Assembly (NCBI RefSeq): GCF_004027225.2
Contig: NC_044278.2
Coordinates: 9,734,001-9,798,000 of the forward strand
DNA: 64,000 bases
Reading direction: 5' to 3'
DNA from: Strigops habroptila
Taxonomy: Eukaryota; Chordata; Aves; Psittaciformes; Psittacidae
Shown: positions 22,971 to 34,300 of the stretch, piece after piece
Layout: every line of letters starts with the position of its first letter
Position numbering within the stretch: position 1 is the stretch's first letter
Translations under genes and position numbers: made by a program
Notes under the pieces: model-generated
What the model saw: the letters and a program-made list of their open reading frames with translations, nothing else
What the model was told of the DNA's origin: nothing
Database searches by the model: none

Positions 22971-24817
22971 GGCCCAAATCTCTGTTTTTGCCTGAAACAA
23001 GCCTTCTCAAACTCACAAGATTGTATTTGCCATTACTCAGGATTGCAGGACTTTGATAGCTCCTGAGGTCATTTGACACCTTCTGTTTCAATCCCTAAAC
23101 TTCTTAATTTAAAGAAATCTATGATGGAGAATATATTCATTTCTTAATACTGAATTTCACCTCATTTCTATTTTGTAGCCCCTCCATATGATGTCTCAGT
23201 GTTTCTGAACATCAATGACACCATCCAACTCCACCATCAGAATGTCCTAAGCATGTTCTTCCTCACTGTACCTATTTCCCTCATCTCTCAACTTTTGTAT
23301 TAATTTCTCTCAATTAATTTTTCTTCTGACTTTAAGGTAATAATTTTCATTTTCCTCTGAGCTCTGTTAGCTCTCTCCTGTTGTACTTTACATCGTTCCA
23401 TTTATTGGCAATACAGACAGAGGATTAGTTGAATTTTCTGACTTTACCTTAACCCCTCTACCTAACAGCCTGACAAGAATTATCTTCTATTGATTACAAC
23501 CTTTACAAGCTTTAGATGCAACTTTTGGCTATGCTCATTTCTGACTTTCAAGACAGCTCATTTTGCTGACTAACCCCTTCTTCTGTTTTCTGAGTAATGT
23601 GAACACTTAAAACCCTTTGAAAATAGTGCACTGTGTTTTACTTGGGAGTAAAGCCTTCCTACCAATTCCTACCACCAAGTAACTGGGAAGACAGTTTCTT
23701 CTATTCAATCCAACTAATAATGAGTTCAATAATCTATTTCAAAGTAGTCCCTCACTTGCAGTAAATCCCAACACACAGCCACATACCCATTTTATATACC
23801 TATCTAACCTGTATACCTATTAAAGCCAAAGTTATTTACCAAAAGCAGCTTCTGTAATATCCTCAATATCTCCTAAAATCAATTCATTCTTTATCATTAC
23901 TTTTACTTCCCTGACTGCTGGTGAAAAATTCAATGACCACATCAAGGAGTTCATCTAGCCCACACCGTTAGACCTACTCAGTGTGGGCATACAAATTATT
24001 TTAGGACTGAAAATAAAACAATCCAATGGTAATTGTTAGAGTCATCCAAACATTGTTTGCTATAAATCTCCTCTTCCATTTTTCAGGATGCAGCCTTTCT
24101 CCGAGACTAAACCACAGAGGCAAAACAGCTTCAAATTGCCTCACTCGCTGTCAGCAGCTTTGTTGTGGCTTTAATTGAAAATCTTTCAATGGTCACTTTA
24201 AATTCACCCATGGTAATTTCTTCCTAGCAAATAGCAAAGGCTGAATCTTCTCTGCACTATCAAAATTAATGCTGCTTCTGGTGAAAATCTGTGGTCGTCA
24301 TGGAAATGTTCTATCCATCTTTTCTTTCCTAAACATAGCAGAGTATTATCCACAATTTCAGATATGCCCATCTCAGATAAAAACCTCCGGCGAACCGGCA
24401 AGTTTTCATGGTGTATTCTTTGGGGTTGTGTGCAGCACCTCTCAAACCCAAACACTTTCTCCCCCTCACTTTAGCTGCCATGAAAAAATGATTTTTAGTA
24501 AAATTAAAAACACCATCTCTTGCTGAATGTCTGCATTACGATCCCCAACGTTTTTTGCTGATCAAGACAAGTAGCGTACCAAATGTAGATGTGTTCTAAG
24601 CCACATTTCTAGGAGAAAGGAAAAGCACTGCATTTCTCCATGCTCATCAAGTCAAAGAAATTCAGAGGCACTGCAAAACGCAGCCACTTACTGCGATGAC
24701 CTACCTTGTCCCAAGCAATCATCTAGATAGGAACAAAAATGAACTCGCTGCCTTCTTAAATCGGATATCACTCTCACTAGATTTAAGAGCTTTGCCAGAA
24801 GGAATGCCATGTGACTA

Positions 24818-24865
24818 ATACTCTTGGATATGCCACACGATATACTCTTGGATATGCCACACGTC
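24818..24865. repeat. 24-bp direct tandem duplication
   Basis: The block 'atactcttggatatgccaca' with its next two bases is repeated at 24842, giving two near-perfect copies with a 24-base period. Confidence 0.85.
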
Positions 24866-25024
24866 AGAGATATCCAGATGTAAAAACAAAGGCCTTACAA
24901 ACCAAAATCTGCATAATGGTAGATATAACCCAGATGACTGAAATGAAGATTACCAAACACACTGCTGATATTAAAGACTGGTTTAGACAAACTTTCCTTC
25001 TTTGAAATTAGGAGTGGGAACAAG

Positions 25025-25045
25025 AAAAAAAAAAAAAAAAAAAAA
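25025..25045. repeat. Poly(A) run
   Basis: About 20 consecutive A. It may be a tail of an old retroposed sequence or simple slippage; no gene body is recognisable beside it. Confidence 0.7.
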
Positions 25046-28000
25046 TGTATTTCAGAATGTAGACCTGTACAAGAAATTCCACCTTCCAGTGGAAATACAT
25101 CAGAACAAGATGACTTGAAAATCAAGGCGGACAAGGAAGTTGAAGAGAAACAGTGTGAGTGACAGAAAAAGTTTTCCGAAGATCCATGATCTGACATACT
25201 ACCAGTCTACATTTCCTAACAGAGGCAGTTGTCAGAAGGAAAGGACTCACTGGAGGCACACCTGCAAGCTCTCCTGTACCGTCAAACTGCTGTCTCTGCT
25301 TTAGATTGCTGCTAGAGTGACAATGAAAAGGCCCTGAAAGGACAACCCACGTTGAAAACAGAACTGCCAAGACAGAATTCCAAGCAGTGAGAAAAGCTGG
25401 AATGATTCAAGGGAAGAAATAGTTCAGCTATGCTAAAAGCAGTTACTTCCAAGGAAATTTTTGTTTGTTTATTGGCTCTGCCGCAGGACTGGAGACCTCC
25501 TAGAAAAGTTTCCTCACTCACAATCATGCTTCTTGACATCACGCCAAATACCTACAGCACAGCCTGGACAAATGTTTGAGCTCTGATTACAGGATGCATC
25601 ATCTTCTGACAATCTTAGTGAGAGACTAGAAAACCTATCCAAATTTTAAAACCATGCTGAAAGCAGCACTTGGTTATCCATTACTCTCATCAATGCACTT
25701 CCCTAAAAATCCATCATTTTGACCACAAATGCTTTCAGGTTTTTCCCCCCAGTGAAGTGTAGACTTTGAAAAGTCCTTCTAATTTGCTTTTTGGCAATTC
25801 TAAGGCAATGTTTCCAGGATGCTAACAAAAGTATATAAATCTTGTGGAAGTAAACTGTCAACTTTCTTGAAGGTGACAGACGACAACAGGTCTTAATAAT
25901 AAAGTCATCAACTGAGATTAATGTTATCTCCCTGGAAGAACTTCTAGAACAACGTCCTACATTTGCCATCATCCTAGAGAGATGAAAACACATCCACCAA
26001 GTCCCTACACTGTTGACAATGTTATCTGAGGGGAAAAAGAAAATAAAGCAAATCAGCAGACTGACTCCTATCTTTACTGTCACCTCCTGTTGTTTGAAAA
26101 ACTGGCTCAACCAAATAAACGTTTTGGTGAGGCTGTATCTGCTTCTTTTCAAAGTTATTTGACAAAGCATACTGGATTACAGGGGTCTGTGATAATGCCC
26201 ATCAGCGGAAACACCCATATCACCTCAGGTACAAGAGTGCTAACTTTCTAATGTCAAACGTCTTCAGACTCTTGCAAAGCTGGGGATATCCACAGAAAAG
26301 GATATATAAAAATCTCAACTACAAAAAGCTATCGCTCATCATTATAAAACCTGAGCTTAACTTCCGCTAGCTGTAAAATGGGATTGGGAAACATGTCTCA
26401 AGCCCTATAAAATTAACAGTTACGCTATTTGTAAAGACCTGCAAAGTAAGTTTTGCTGATGATACATCAACACCTAACACTAACAAGGAAACAAAATGAT
26501 CCTGTGGATTTCCTTTTCTGTGGCTTGGGAAGAAAGCTGCAGCAGTAGGCATGAGTGCTATTCACTAGCAGGAACAACACGCTTCTTTCTCTACAGAGAG
26601 CAGGGACCTCACACTCTTAGGGCAACCATCACCCAAGAACGATGGAGAAGAAACAGAATCACCACCTTCTGCTATCTGAAAGGCCAGAAGATTAAAGGAG
26701 CTTCAAATTTAACATAAGAGTCACAGCTAAACATGGAGAGAATATATAGCCTTGAATCAGAGTTCAGACTTTTAAAGACTTTCCGACAAAAACTGGAAGA
26801 AGGGGACTTTTTCATGGAATTAATGCCCATCTCTGTATCTTTCAAATCTACTTTATTTTGCAAGCTTCCTAGTGCCATTAGGTTTTTCCACGCCCAGAAG
26901 TAGGCCTTAATTCACAATTGTTTCTGTTGTAGCACACTTAAAAACTTTTGAAATAGCAAACCAATTACTAATGCACCTAATCTATAGCAAATTTGGCCCG
27001 TTCTACTTGTAGGCCACTTAACAAGTTGGACTGGTACTTGCTGAAAATGAGAGCAATCTTAAAATTTAAAACAACTAACACAAGGCCTGAAAAGTCATGC
27101 ATTTGTACACTATGGAGCATGGTATTACAAATTAAAACCCCTCAATATTGACTGTTGCTCAAAAGCAAACAGAAAAAGGAGAAAACAGATTGCATTATCT
27201 ACATGACACTGAGGACACCTGATGTTAAATTTGTATGAGGTCAATGTGACCTCATCTTCCACATAAGAATAAAAGGGCTGAAAAGGTGGTTAGAATAAAA
27301 ACAAACCATCCCCTATACCAAAGCTATTTCTGCAAAATGACTACTCTTGAAGTGCCAGTTGAGTATACCCCAAGTAACATTCAGAAAGATCTTCACCAGT
27401 GCCCTGATCTTCCTATTCTACATTCAAAACCACCTAATTTCTATAACCCCACAGCCCACAACTAACCTGAAACCAAAAAGTTCCCGCAAGTCATAAAACA
27501 AAGCTACTGGTGATGGGGGAACTAAAACTTTTCAGCTGCATAGGATTATACTAACATGAAGAAAAAATAACCTCACATTAACGTGCCTATCTACACACAA
27601 TAACAGAAGTCTATTCCTGTGTGCCAAACTAAAACATAATCTGTCTTTTAAAGCAGAGATTCATTTTTATTTTTATTAAGATTACAGCACATCATCTCTG
27701 CACTTACAGAACGAGCTGACCCACAATGTATTTTCTGTAAGATCATATCTAAAAACAGAGCATTTGAAAAATAAGAGGCATCTCTATCATTTGACAGTCA
27801 TCATCTGTCAGAAAATAAAAATCATCCTAACATTTCTAACATCCTAACATGGCCTCAACATTCTTCACAAGAGAACAACAGTGCACTTTTCAGCACTTCA
27901 TATCATGAAGATAAGAAATTCCAGACACTTTAAAACAAATTAGGTTAAAAAATAAGCTAATTATTAATTAAATTGACTTTGTAATTTCAAGCAACTTCTG

Positions 28001-31000
28001 TTTGGGGTTGTGAATGTCAGCAGGCACTGAAATCAAACCTAACTCATGCCTCCCCTGATGATAAATTTGCCTTCAACAGATTTGCTGTGACTCAGCACTA
28101 CACAAGAAGTGTGCAAAAAAACAGCAAGTCAAAATTCTGCTGATTTCATACTAGCTTTGGACATCAGCACCCAGTCAGTCACATAATACAGACATATTAG
28201 CCGCATCAAGCCAAAATCCACAGGAACTTTAAAGCCTGATGATGCTCATTCTGCCTCCCTTCTCCCATTTACACCTAGTACCCCTTCTATCATAAGCTCT
28301 CAAACCCGACACCCAGCACATTCACAAAGACACCTCTTTTCCCTTCTGATCATTTCTCAATACAACAACAAAAGGTAAAATAAGAATATATAGACAGTTA
28401 AAGAGCTGATCGTGTGGAAGCTATACAAAAGAATCCTGCATCTTTTAAGAGGCAATCTCATCCTGCTTCGGGCAAAAAACACATCACAACAATCTAATGC
28501 TAATCACAGCATTATTATCGGACTATACTTACAGGTAAGTTGTGGTTTGTGTGCCACCAAAAGGTGGCTTGTTTGCCAAAATGACATTTTCATGTATCAA
28601 CAGGTGAATCTGCTTTCAAATATAAGCTTAGCGCTAGATGTGGCTTACAATGACTTGTTTCGAGAGAAATACATTCAGGATGTTCAGCCACAGGATATTT
28701 CTAAAAGCAGCGTATCTCTTAGGTCTAATCTCAACTTTATACCCAGATTGTAAAACAAATAAACTAAAGAAAGATCTGTGTGTGTCAGAATGGTTTGTTT
28801 CTCCCAGAACACACGAATCCCCTCTCGCTGAGCCTGATGAACAGTCTGAACAACCAAAAAAGAGAAAAAAATAGTTACTCTAGATCTTAAGTAAGCTTTC
28901 AGCAGCCAGTAACTAGCTAAATCTTACGGCACACTCTATTGTTCATAATATACATCCAGGAACACAGTCGTATTACTTGCAATCCTAATGCCTTTAGCTT
29001 CTGGCTCCTCATGACACCAAGCATTAATTATGTTTCAAGAACGTATTTACTTTATCCCAACTTAAAATTTCTTCTGTCACTAAAATCCATTTACTCGGGT
29101 CTCACAAGAATGGATCAAGAGAAGCGACACTGCAGTGTCCAATCTACCGTTACTTCCTACCACTCTTTCATACCCTCCTACTACCAACATCCTTTTTCAA
29201 CTAATTCTGGTGAAAGGAAATTTACTGGCCATCACCTGCCTTCAACTATCTCTACTTTTTATCCACAAAATTAATTATTAAGGCTGGACAACATTTAATG
29301 CAGCTAAAGACATTCATGAGGTGGCACAATATAACATCCACTCCTACTGCTCTACAGATTTTATATTTAGCAGAGGTTTTCAACTGAGTGGTTTGTTGAA
29401 ACTTACCTGTGCTGGTTTTTCAGAGTTCCTCTCCCTTCTTCAAAACAATTTTAAGGTACTGATATTTCTACAGATGGGATTTTATTTTTTCTTCAAAGCA
29501 GAAAAAATAAATGACTTGCTACCATATCCCTGCCCCTTATGTTTGCAATTTACATCAGCTCTCTATTATATTATTTAAACAAAGACTGCCATTAGGCTTT
29601 AGCCTTGTAGTATGAAGCTGGATAATTTTCCTTCCAGTTCAGCTTACACTCTTGTTCTCCAAGAAGAGAGGTGGTCTGGTCTTTCTAACTTGATGTTTGT
29701 CCATTACATCATTCCAGAACCTCCTGTTTAGATATTTCAGCCACTCACAACATTTCATCAACTGAGTAATTCCTTTAATGTCTTATTTTTCCTGACTTGC
29801 TCATAGCCTACAAGGCTCCCCCACTATTCCCTCTGGCCTTCAGAAGTATTTAAATGAATCTGTTATGTTCAGCTATTTGCTGCTACTCTTCTATTTTCCC
29901 TTATGTTTCAAATTTACATAAAATCCTTAACCCTAATTCACATCACTTTTTTTTCTTCCTTCTTTTTAATCTGCTATGTATTTATGCTTTTGCACATAGA
30001 CTTGATTCCCATTTTTCTGGAGGGCACTGTTTTACATCCATTAACCTCTCACCTCTTTCTAGCAAGTTATGTTTTCCAACTCAGCAACTTCTTTACTGTT
30101 GCCTTTAAAGGTATGGTTTCCTTTTGTGTTCTTAAGGATACGAGTTAAGCCCCCCATGTGCCTCCTCCAGGACGTGTAAAACACTTCAGAAGAAAAATTC
30201 CACAATCTTGTGGAGAGACAAACAGAAAGATATTAAAGCAAGCCTGCCAGATACAGGACAGTCTAAAACAAAACATACCATTCTGTTCACTTTAGCTTAT
30301 TCAACAGAAGGAGGGAAGAGGGGAAAGAAAAGAGTACTGTATTGAGACACTGAAGGTGAAGTAAGACTATCAAACAATCTGCTTAAACATTTGCACTTAA
30401 AAGTCTCTATAAAGAACCTTTCAGAAACTGCTACAACGTCTGACTGTAATACTTTTAGTTCTTATAAGCGTCCTTGCTCAGCGCTGCTGACATGGGCTGT
30501 TGCTGCTTTTCCCTTTCTAAATGACTTCTCCAGTAACCAGCACTCAGCTGAAGACACAGAACCACGTAAGTAAGCTAGCTCTGAAGACAGGACATAGAGA
30601 ACATAACATCAGAAACCAACAACAAAAATCAACAGATTGCACACTGACAGCAAAATGCTGTCATCCTGGTAGAGTATTAGATTGAGAGCTGGGACGTAAC
30701 AAAGACTCTATTTAGAAGCTGGGAGGGGGGTGTCCCAAGCCCCCAGAACAGCCATGCTTCTTGGAAGGGAAGCACCACTGCACCTGCTTGAAAGATTATG
30801 ACAAGGGAACCCATTCTGAGAAAAGCCTGTACCTCTCCTGTCATCTTATGTTACCATGCCTCAAGCTACTCTTCATTTCCCTGAGCCTGTGGGTATGTTT
30901 AAAGGGTAATTAAAAGGTTCAACCACAGTTCAAGCAGAAAGAAACTTGTTTTGAATGATCTAGTTCACATGTCAATGCACATGTTGCAAGGAGAACAATA

Positions 31001-32261
31001 AAAGCAAGGACAGACACACCAAAGATTACCTTGATTCAAACTACAAATTTACACAGTGTTCTATTAGCTCTTCTAACCACTAACTGCCACAGGTATATTC
31101 AAAATAGCTTTAAAATAACTAGTTTATAGGGATAAAACTGCAATCCCAGTTCCGGATAGCTCATCAACATATCCCAACTTTATTAAGTCTTTCATTAACA
31201 TTAAGCAGTGAGAGCAGAAAAGACTCCAGCAAACAAAAAAATCCGGAGAAACGGCAGCTTGAATAAAGGATAAAGGGAGCATTAAACACAAGCACTCAGC
31301 ACCATTTGCGAATTCTGCAGAAGCAGCAGCCCAGTACTTTCACAGCTCATGACGTATCTTTTCAGCTTGGAGTTTCAGTTCTCTTGAAACGCCCTCATGA
31401 GGCAAAGCTCAAAATCATCGTTACATGTACTCTTGTACGAGCAGTACAAACCGAAAGATTATGAATGGGATGGGTTTCGGGTGGTTATTAAGGTCTACAG
31501 AGACACAACAGCTAGAAACGGCCACCAGGGCTACCGAGAGGGCGCAAAACCTTTATCATGTACTAGCAAAAGAGACGATGTTGCAGCTGGGATAACGCCA
31601 CGCTACGGGGTGATGTTTGCAGGGAAAAGGAACAGCTTTTGCAACATCAACTAAGATCGCTAATTAAAACCAACAGCACAAGCTTGGGAGACCCAGGAAA
31701 AAGTTTCCCTTCCCCTCTCCCTCGGGCCGAGCCACCGCCGCTCCTCACACCCCGTCCTGCCCGCACGAAGCCCGTCCTTGCGGCACGGAGTTCCCCGACT
31801 CCCCACAGCCGCCACCCCGCTGGCTCCTCCAGCCGGAGCGCGGCGCTCCCGCAACCCGCCGCCGCCCCAGCCCCAGCCCCAGCCCCGCGGGGGCTCCCGG
31901 CGCAGGCCCTGCCCGCCGCCCCTCCCGCTCCCCGGGACCCCCCTCCCCTGCTCCCGCACTCCCGGGGCCGGCGGGAGCGGGCCCGAGCCACGGCCCCGGC
32001 CCACGCGCGCAGCTCCCGCCGCGCCGGCCCCGCCCCGCCCCGCGCGGCCCCCGCCTGTTGCGCGCGCGCGCGCGGCCCGCCAGCTCTCGCAACCGGCGGC
32101 ATCCCCAACCCGGGGCCTCCCGCTGCCCGGACCCGGCCCTCCTCACCCCGCCGCGCCCCGCTCCGGCTGCCGCTATCCACAGTGACCCACACACCCCGCC
32201 TCTTGCCGGCTCACCGCGCAGCCAGCCCGAAGCCGGGGCTGCCCCGCTCCCCCGCCCGTAC

Positions 32262-32345
32262 CTGCTGCCGGCGCGGCCCGGCCCGGCCCGGCGCTGTCTC
32301 CTCTCGGGCCCGAGGCGCGCGAGCGCCGCACCCTCCCTGCCTGCC
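32262..32345 (-). other. KPNA1: KPNA1 non-coding first exon (5' UTR), 5' end approximate
   Basis: On the minus strand a good donor, CGGCAGCAG|gtacgg, sits at 32262/32261 within the CpG island, upstream of and in the same orientation as the start-codon exon. A 5' untranslated first exon here is expected for KPNA1. The transcription start is not marked by a TATA box and the right end given is a guess within the stretch between the donor and the NRF1 site. Confidence 0.6.
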
Positions 32346-32367
32346 CGGCGCTGGCTGGCAACGGCAG

Positions 32368-32381
32368 TGCGCACGCGCGCA
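32368..32381. promoter_or_regulatory. NRF1-type site
   Basis: 'TGCGCACGCGCGCA' is a near-palindromic match to the NRF1 consensus, about 100 bases upstream of the KPNA1 first-exon donor, a usual place for NRF1 in housekeeping promoters. Confidence 0.6.
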
Positions 32382-32394
32382 GCCCGCTGCGTCC

Positions 32395-32401
32395 CTTCCG
32401 G
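32395..32401 (-). promoter_or_regulatory. ETS-type site (CCGGAAG)
   Basis: 'cttccgg', reverse complement CCGGAAG, matches the core for GABPA/ETS factors. A second copy lies at 32435-32441. Paired ETS sites are common in bidirectional CpG-island promoters. Confidence 0.5.
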
Positions 32402-32407
32402 CCCTCA

Positions 32408-32428
32408 CCGCAGCGCCCTCTGGGAGGC
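32408..32428 (-). promoter_or_regulatory. Possible CTCF site
   Basis: The reverse complement of this stretch contains CCCAGAGGGCGCTG, close to the CTCF core CCASYAGRKGGCRS. Weak evidence on sequence alone. Confidence 0.35.
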
Positions 32429-32434
32429 AGAACC

Positions 32435-32441
32435 CTTCCGG
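32435..32441 (-). promoter_or_regulatory. ETS-type site (CCGGAAG), second copy
   Basis: Second 'cttccgg', 40 bases from the first and in the same orientation. Confidence 0.5.
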
Positions 32442-32471
32442 CGGACCCGCAGCAGCGGCGGCGCCCTCCTC

Positions 32472-32482
32472 AGGATGGCGGC
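32472..32482 (+). promoter_or_regulatory. YY1-type site
   Basis: 'AGGATGGCGGC' closely matches the YY1 promoter motif AAGATGGCGGC, which usually lies just downstream of a start site in the direction of transcription. Here it points rightward, which would fit a plus-strand start near 32.46 kb. Confidence 0.45.
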
Positions 32483-32510
32483 ACCGGCGGGACGCGGCAC
32501 CAGGGGGAAG

Positions 32511-32529
32511 ACTACAACTCCCGGCATGC
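32511..32529 (+). promoter_or_regulatory. ZNF143/STAF-type site 1
   Basis: 'ACTACAACTCCCGGCATGC' matches the extended ZNF143 consensus ACTACAATTCCCAGCATGC at 17 of 19 positions, including the ACTACA part that distinguishes ZNF143 (with THAP11) from looser sites. It pairs with an inverted site about 75 bases away. Confidence 0.75.
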
Positions 32530-32588
32530 CCCGCGCGTCCCGCGCTGCCCCACACAGGGCGCCGGGACGGCCGCAGGGCGCCGCGGGG

Positions 32589-32604
32589 GATGCTGGGAGT
32601 TGTA
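32589..32604 (-). promoter_or_regulatory. ZNF143/STAF-type site 2, inverted
   Basis: The reverse complement reads TACAACTCCCAGCATC, again the core of the ZNF143 motif. It faces site 1, giving an inverted pair at the right side of the CpG island. Confidence 0.65.
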
Positions 32605-32843
32605 TTGCGGCAGGCGGCGGGGCCTGGGCAGGGGCGGTGGGTGCCGGCTCCTTGCCTGAGGGGCGGTGGCGGCCGGGCGCTGCCCTGCGGAGCCTGGCGG
32701 CGATGGCGCCGCGGCGTTAGGCCGTACCCTGCTTCGGGACCGGCAGCGGTTAAAACGGACAGGGATAACCCCTTCCCCAGGGGCGTTTCCAGGCCGGGAT
32801 AACCTATGGAGCTGATAGTTCAAGTTTAATTAGTGCTCCCGCT

Positions 32844-32918
32844 GTGGAGAGCGAAGCCATTTCGCATCCCACGGTGGATCCCCTGGCATCCCACGGTGGA
32901 GAGCGAAGCCATTTCGCA
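32844..32918. repeat. 52-bp-period direct repeat at the CpG-island edge
   Basis: The block 'gtggagagcgaagccatttc' (with gca following) starts at 32844 and again at 32896, and 'catcccacggtgga' occurs twice between and across the copies. Two near-identical copies point to a recent local duplication. Confidence 0.8.
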
Positions 32919-34204
32919 GTTCCACAGGTGGTAAAGCAGAACACAGCAGCGTGGCGGTCACAGCAGGGCGTAGCGTTAGCACGAAAAGCCACAAGAGCCA
33001 CTGTTCGACGATGTTGTATGTTGAGGTAGACACACAGTTCAGTTTGTGCGCTAAAACCTCATTTGCACACCCACAGAGGAGCACAGGGAGATAATGGTTG
33101 GGGGCACCCCAAACAGCCCCTGCCGAGCTGCTCCCAGGCCCATCCCAGGAGCCATCAGCCCACCAAAGGAGCACAGAGGCACGATGGCAGGTGGGAACCC
33201 AAATTAAGGACTTGGAGGAAGGGACATCCTGCCCGTGGCCCTCCCAGGGGACCCTCAGCCCCAGAGTCCCTTTAGGGCTGGGGGGGTCGCTGTGTTCAGG
33301 GCTGTGGGACACACGATGGGATTGGGGATTGCACAGGAGTCATTAGGGTGTGTTCAGGGGAGGAACCAAAGGCGGGAAAAGGATGGATCTAGGTGATGAG
33401 TGCAGGATCAAGTGTGGGAGAACAGGGATATAGGACTGAAAAGCACTGATTGCATGTAAATGGTTTGTGATGGTTTGGCCGTGTCCGTCCCATCCTCTCA
33501 TTAAACTCCTTTCGCACGTTGCCCTGGGCGAGGGACTCTTGTTGCCACGTGCAGGGGGTGGGGGGGGGCTGTGGGTGCCAGCGGCCCATGGGGCAGGCCA
33601 TGGGGCAGGCCAGTGTGTGAGGGGCAGCGAGGGTGCAGCTGGACCAGCCAGCGAGGGGGCCCAGTGGCCCAGAGAGGGCTCCGAGGGAGGACATGGCACC
33701 AGGGACACTGGGGTAGTCCCAGCAGCTGCTGAAAAGGCTGGGGGGGTCCCTGGGGGTCCAGAGCACCACAGGAGAGCTGGCTACTGGGGGACCAGGGGAC
33801 CGGAGAGGCTGGGATTGAGGGGCAGCCGCTGGGCAGGCTGCCTGAGCCCCGCTGCTGGAGGGAGCCGCGCTGTACGTATGTTGTGTGTATGTATAGATCT
33901 ATACACACACACAGAGATGTATGTGCATGCTCACTAGCGCACCTCCATCCTGCTCAGCCAGAGGAGGTGGTGGGATGAGGTCCCTGGTGCTGTGTTTGTG
34001 TGGGTGAGCTCTGTGTGTCTGTCTGTGTACAGATGTTGAAGTGGTGTATATGTGTGTTTGCATGTGGGTGCCTACTGGGAATACAAGTTCAGCCTGGCTA
34101 CTGCTTGGGCCTGGGGGCATGGAGATGTGGCAGCCCTGCCTCTCTCAGGCTACCAGATCTGGCCCGATTTTCAGTTTTCCCATATAAATAGATACCTGTA
34201 TTTG

Positions 34205-34300
34205 CATACATATCATACATATACATAGACATTGATGACATATATGACAGACATATATGATATACATATACAATATACATATCAAATACATAAGTATATT
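34205..34300. repeat. Degenerate ACATAT-rich microsatellite
   Basis: A roughly 100-base tract composed of ATACATAT-type units such as 'acatatatgatatacatata'. Imperfect throughout, so an old microsatellite. Confidence 0.7.

Larger units (their letters stand above)
20555..32261 (-). other. KPNA1: KPNA1 intron 1, about 11.7 kb
   Basis: Intron between the non-coding first exon (donor CAGCAG|gtacgg) and the start-codon exon. It holds a minus-strand CR1 copy (22661-22970), a 24-bp tandem duplication (24818-24865) and a 20-base poly(A) run (about 25025-25045). The rest (for example 27-31 kb) is AT-rich DNA in which I recognise nothing. Several short pyrimidine-rich stretches (23.1-23.9 and 29.6-30.1 kb) look like decayed sequence of unknown origin. 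Additional alternative 5' untranslated exons cannot be excluded. Confidence 0.75.
31720..32760. promoter_or_regulatory. KPNA1: CpG island, KPNA1 promoter
   Basis: CpG dinucleotides and GC content rise sharply here against AT-rich flanks, with GC runs such as 'ttgcgcgcgcgcgcgcggcc' near 32057-32077. The island contains the KPNA1 first exon and dense matches to housekeeping-promoter factors (NRF1, ETS, YY1, ZNF143). No TATA box is visible. Very long open frames in all six frames here are a product of GC richness and are not genes. Whether it also starts a rightward transcript is not shown by the sequence. Confidence 0.9.

Noticed and set aside
25703..26170. 155-codon open frame on the minus strand
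   Set aside because: No recognisable domain and no splice-bounded conserved block; it is inside KPNA1 intron 1 and looks like chance.
31639..32823. Very long overlapping open frames (up to 387 codons) in all frames
   Set aside because: They are an effect of GC and CpG richness in the promoter island. The products are Pro/Ala/Arg/Gly strings without domains.
33890..33905. Perfect palindrome TGTATAGATCTATACA
   Set aside because: Sixteen bases next to a CA/GT-rich stretch; can arise by chance from simple-sequence DNA.
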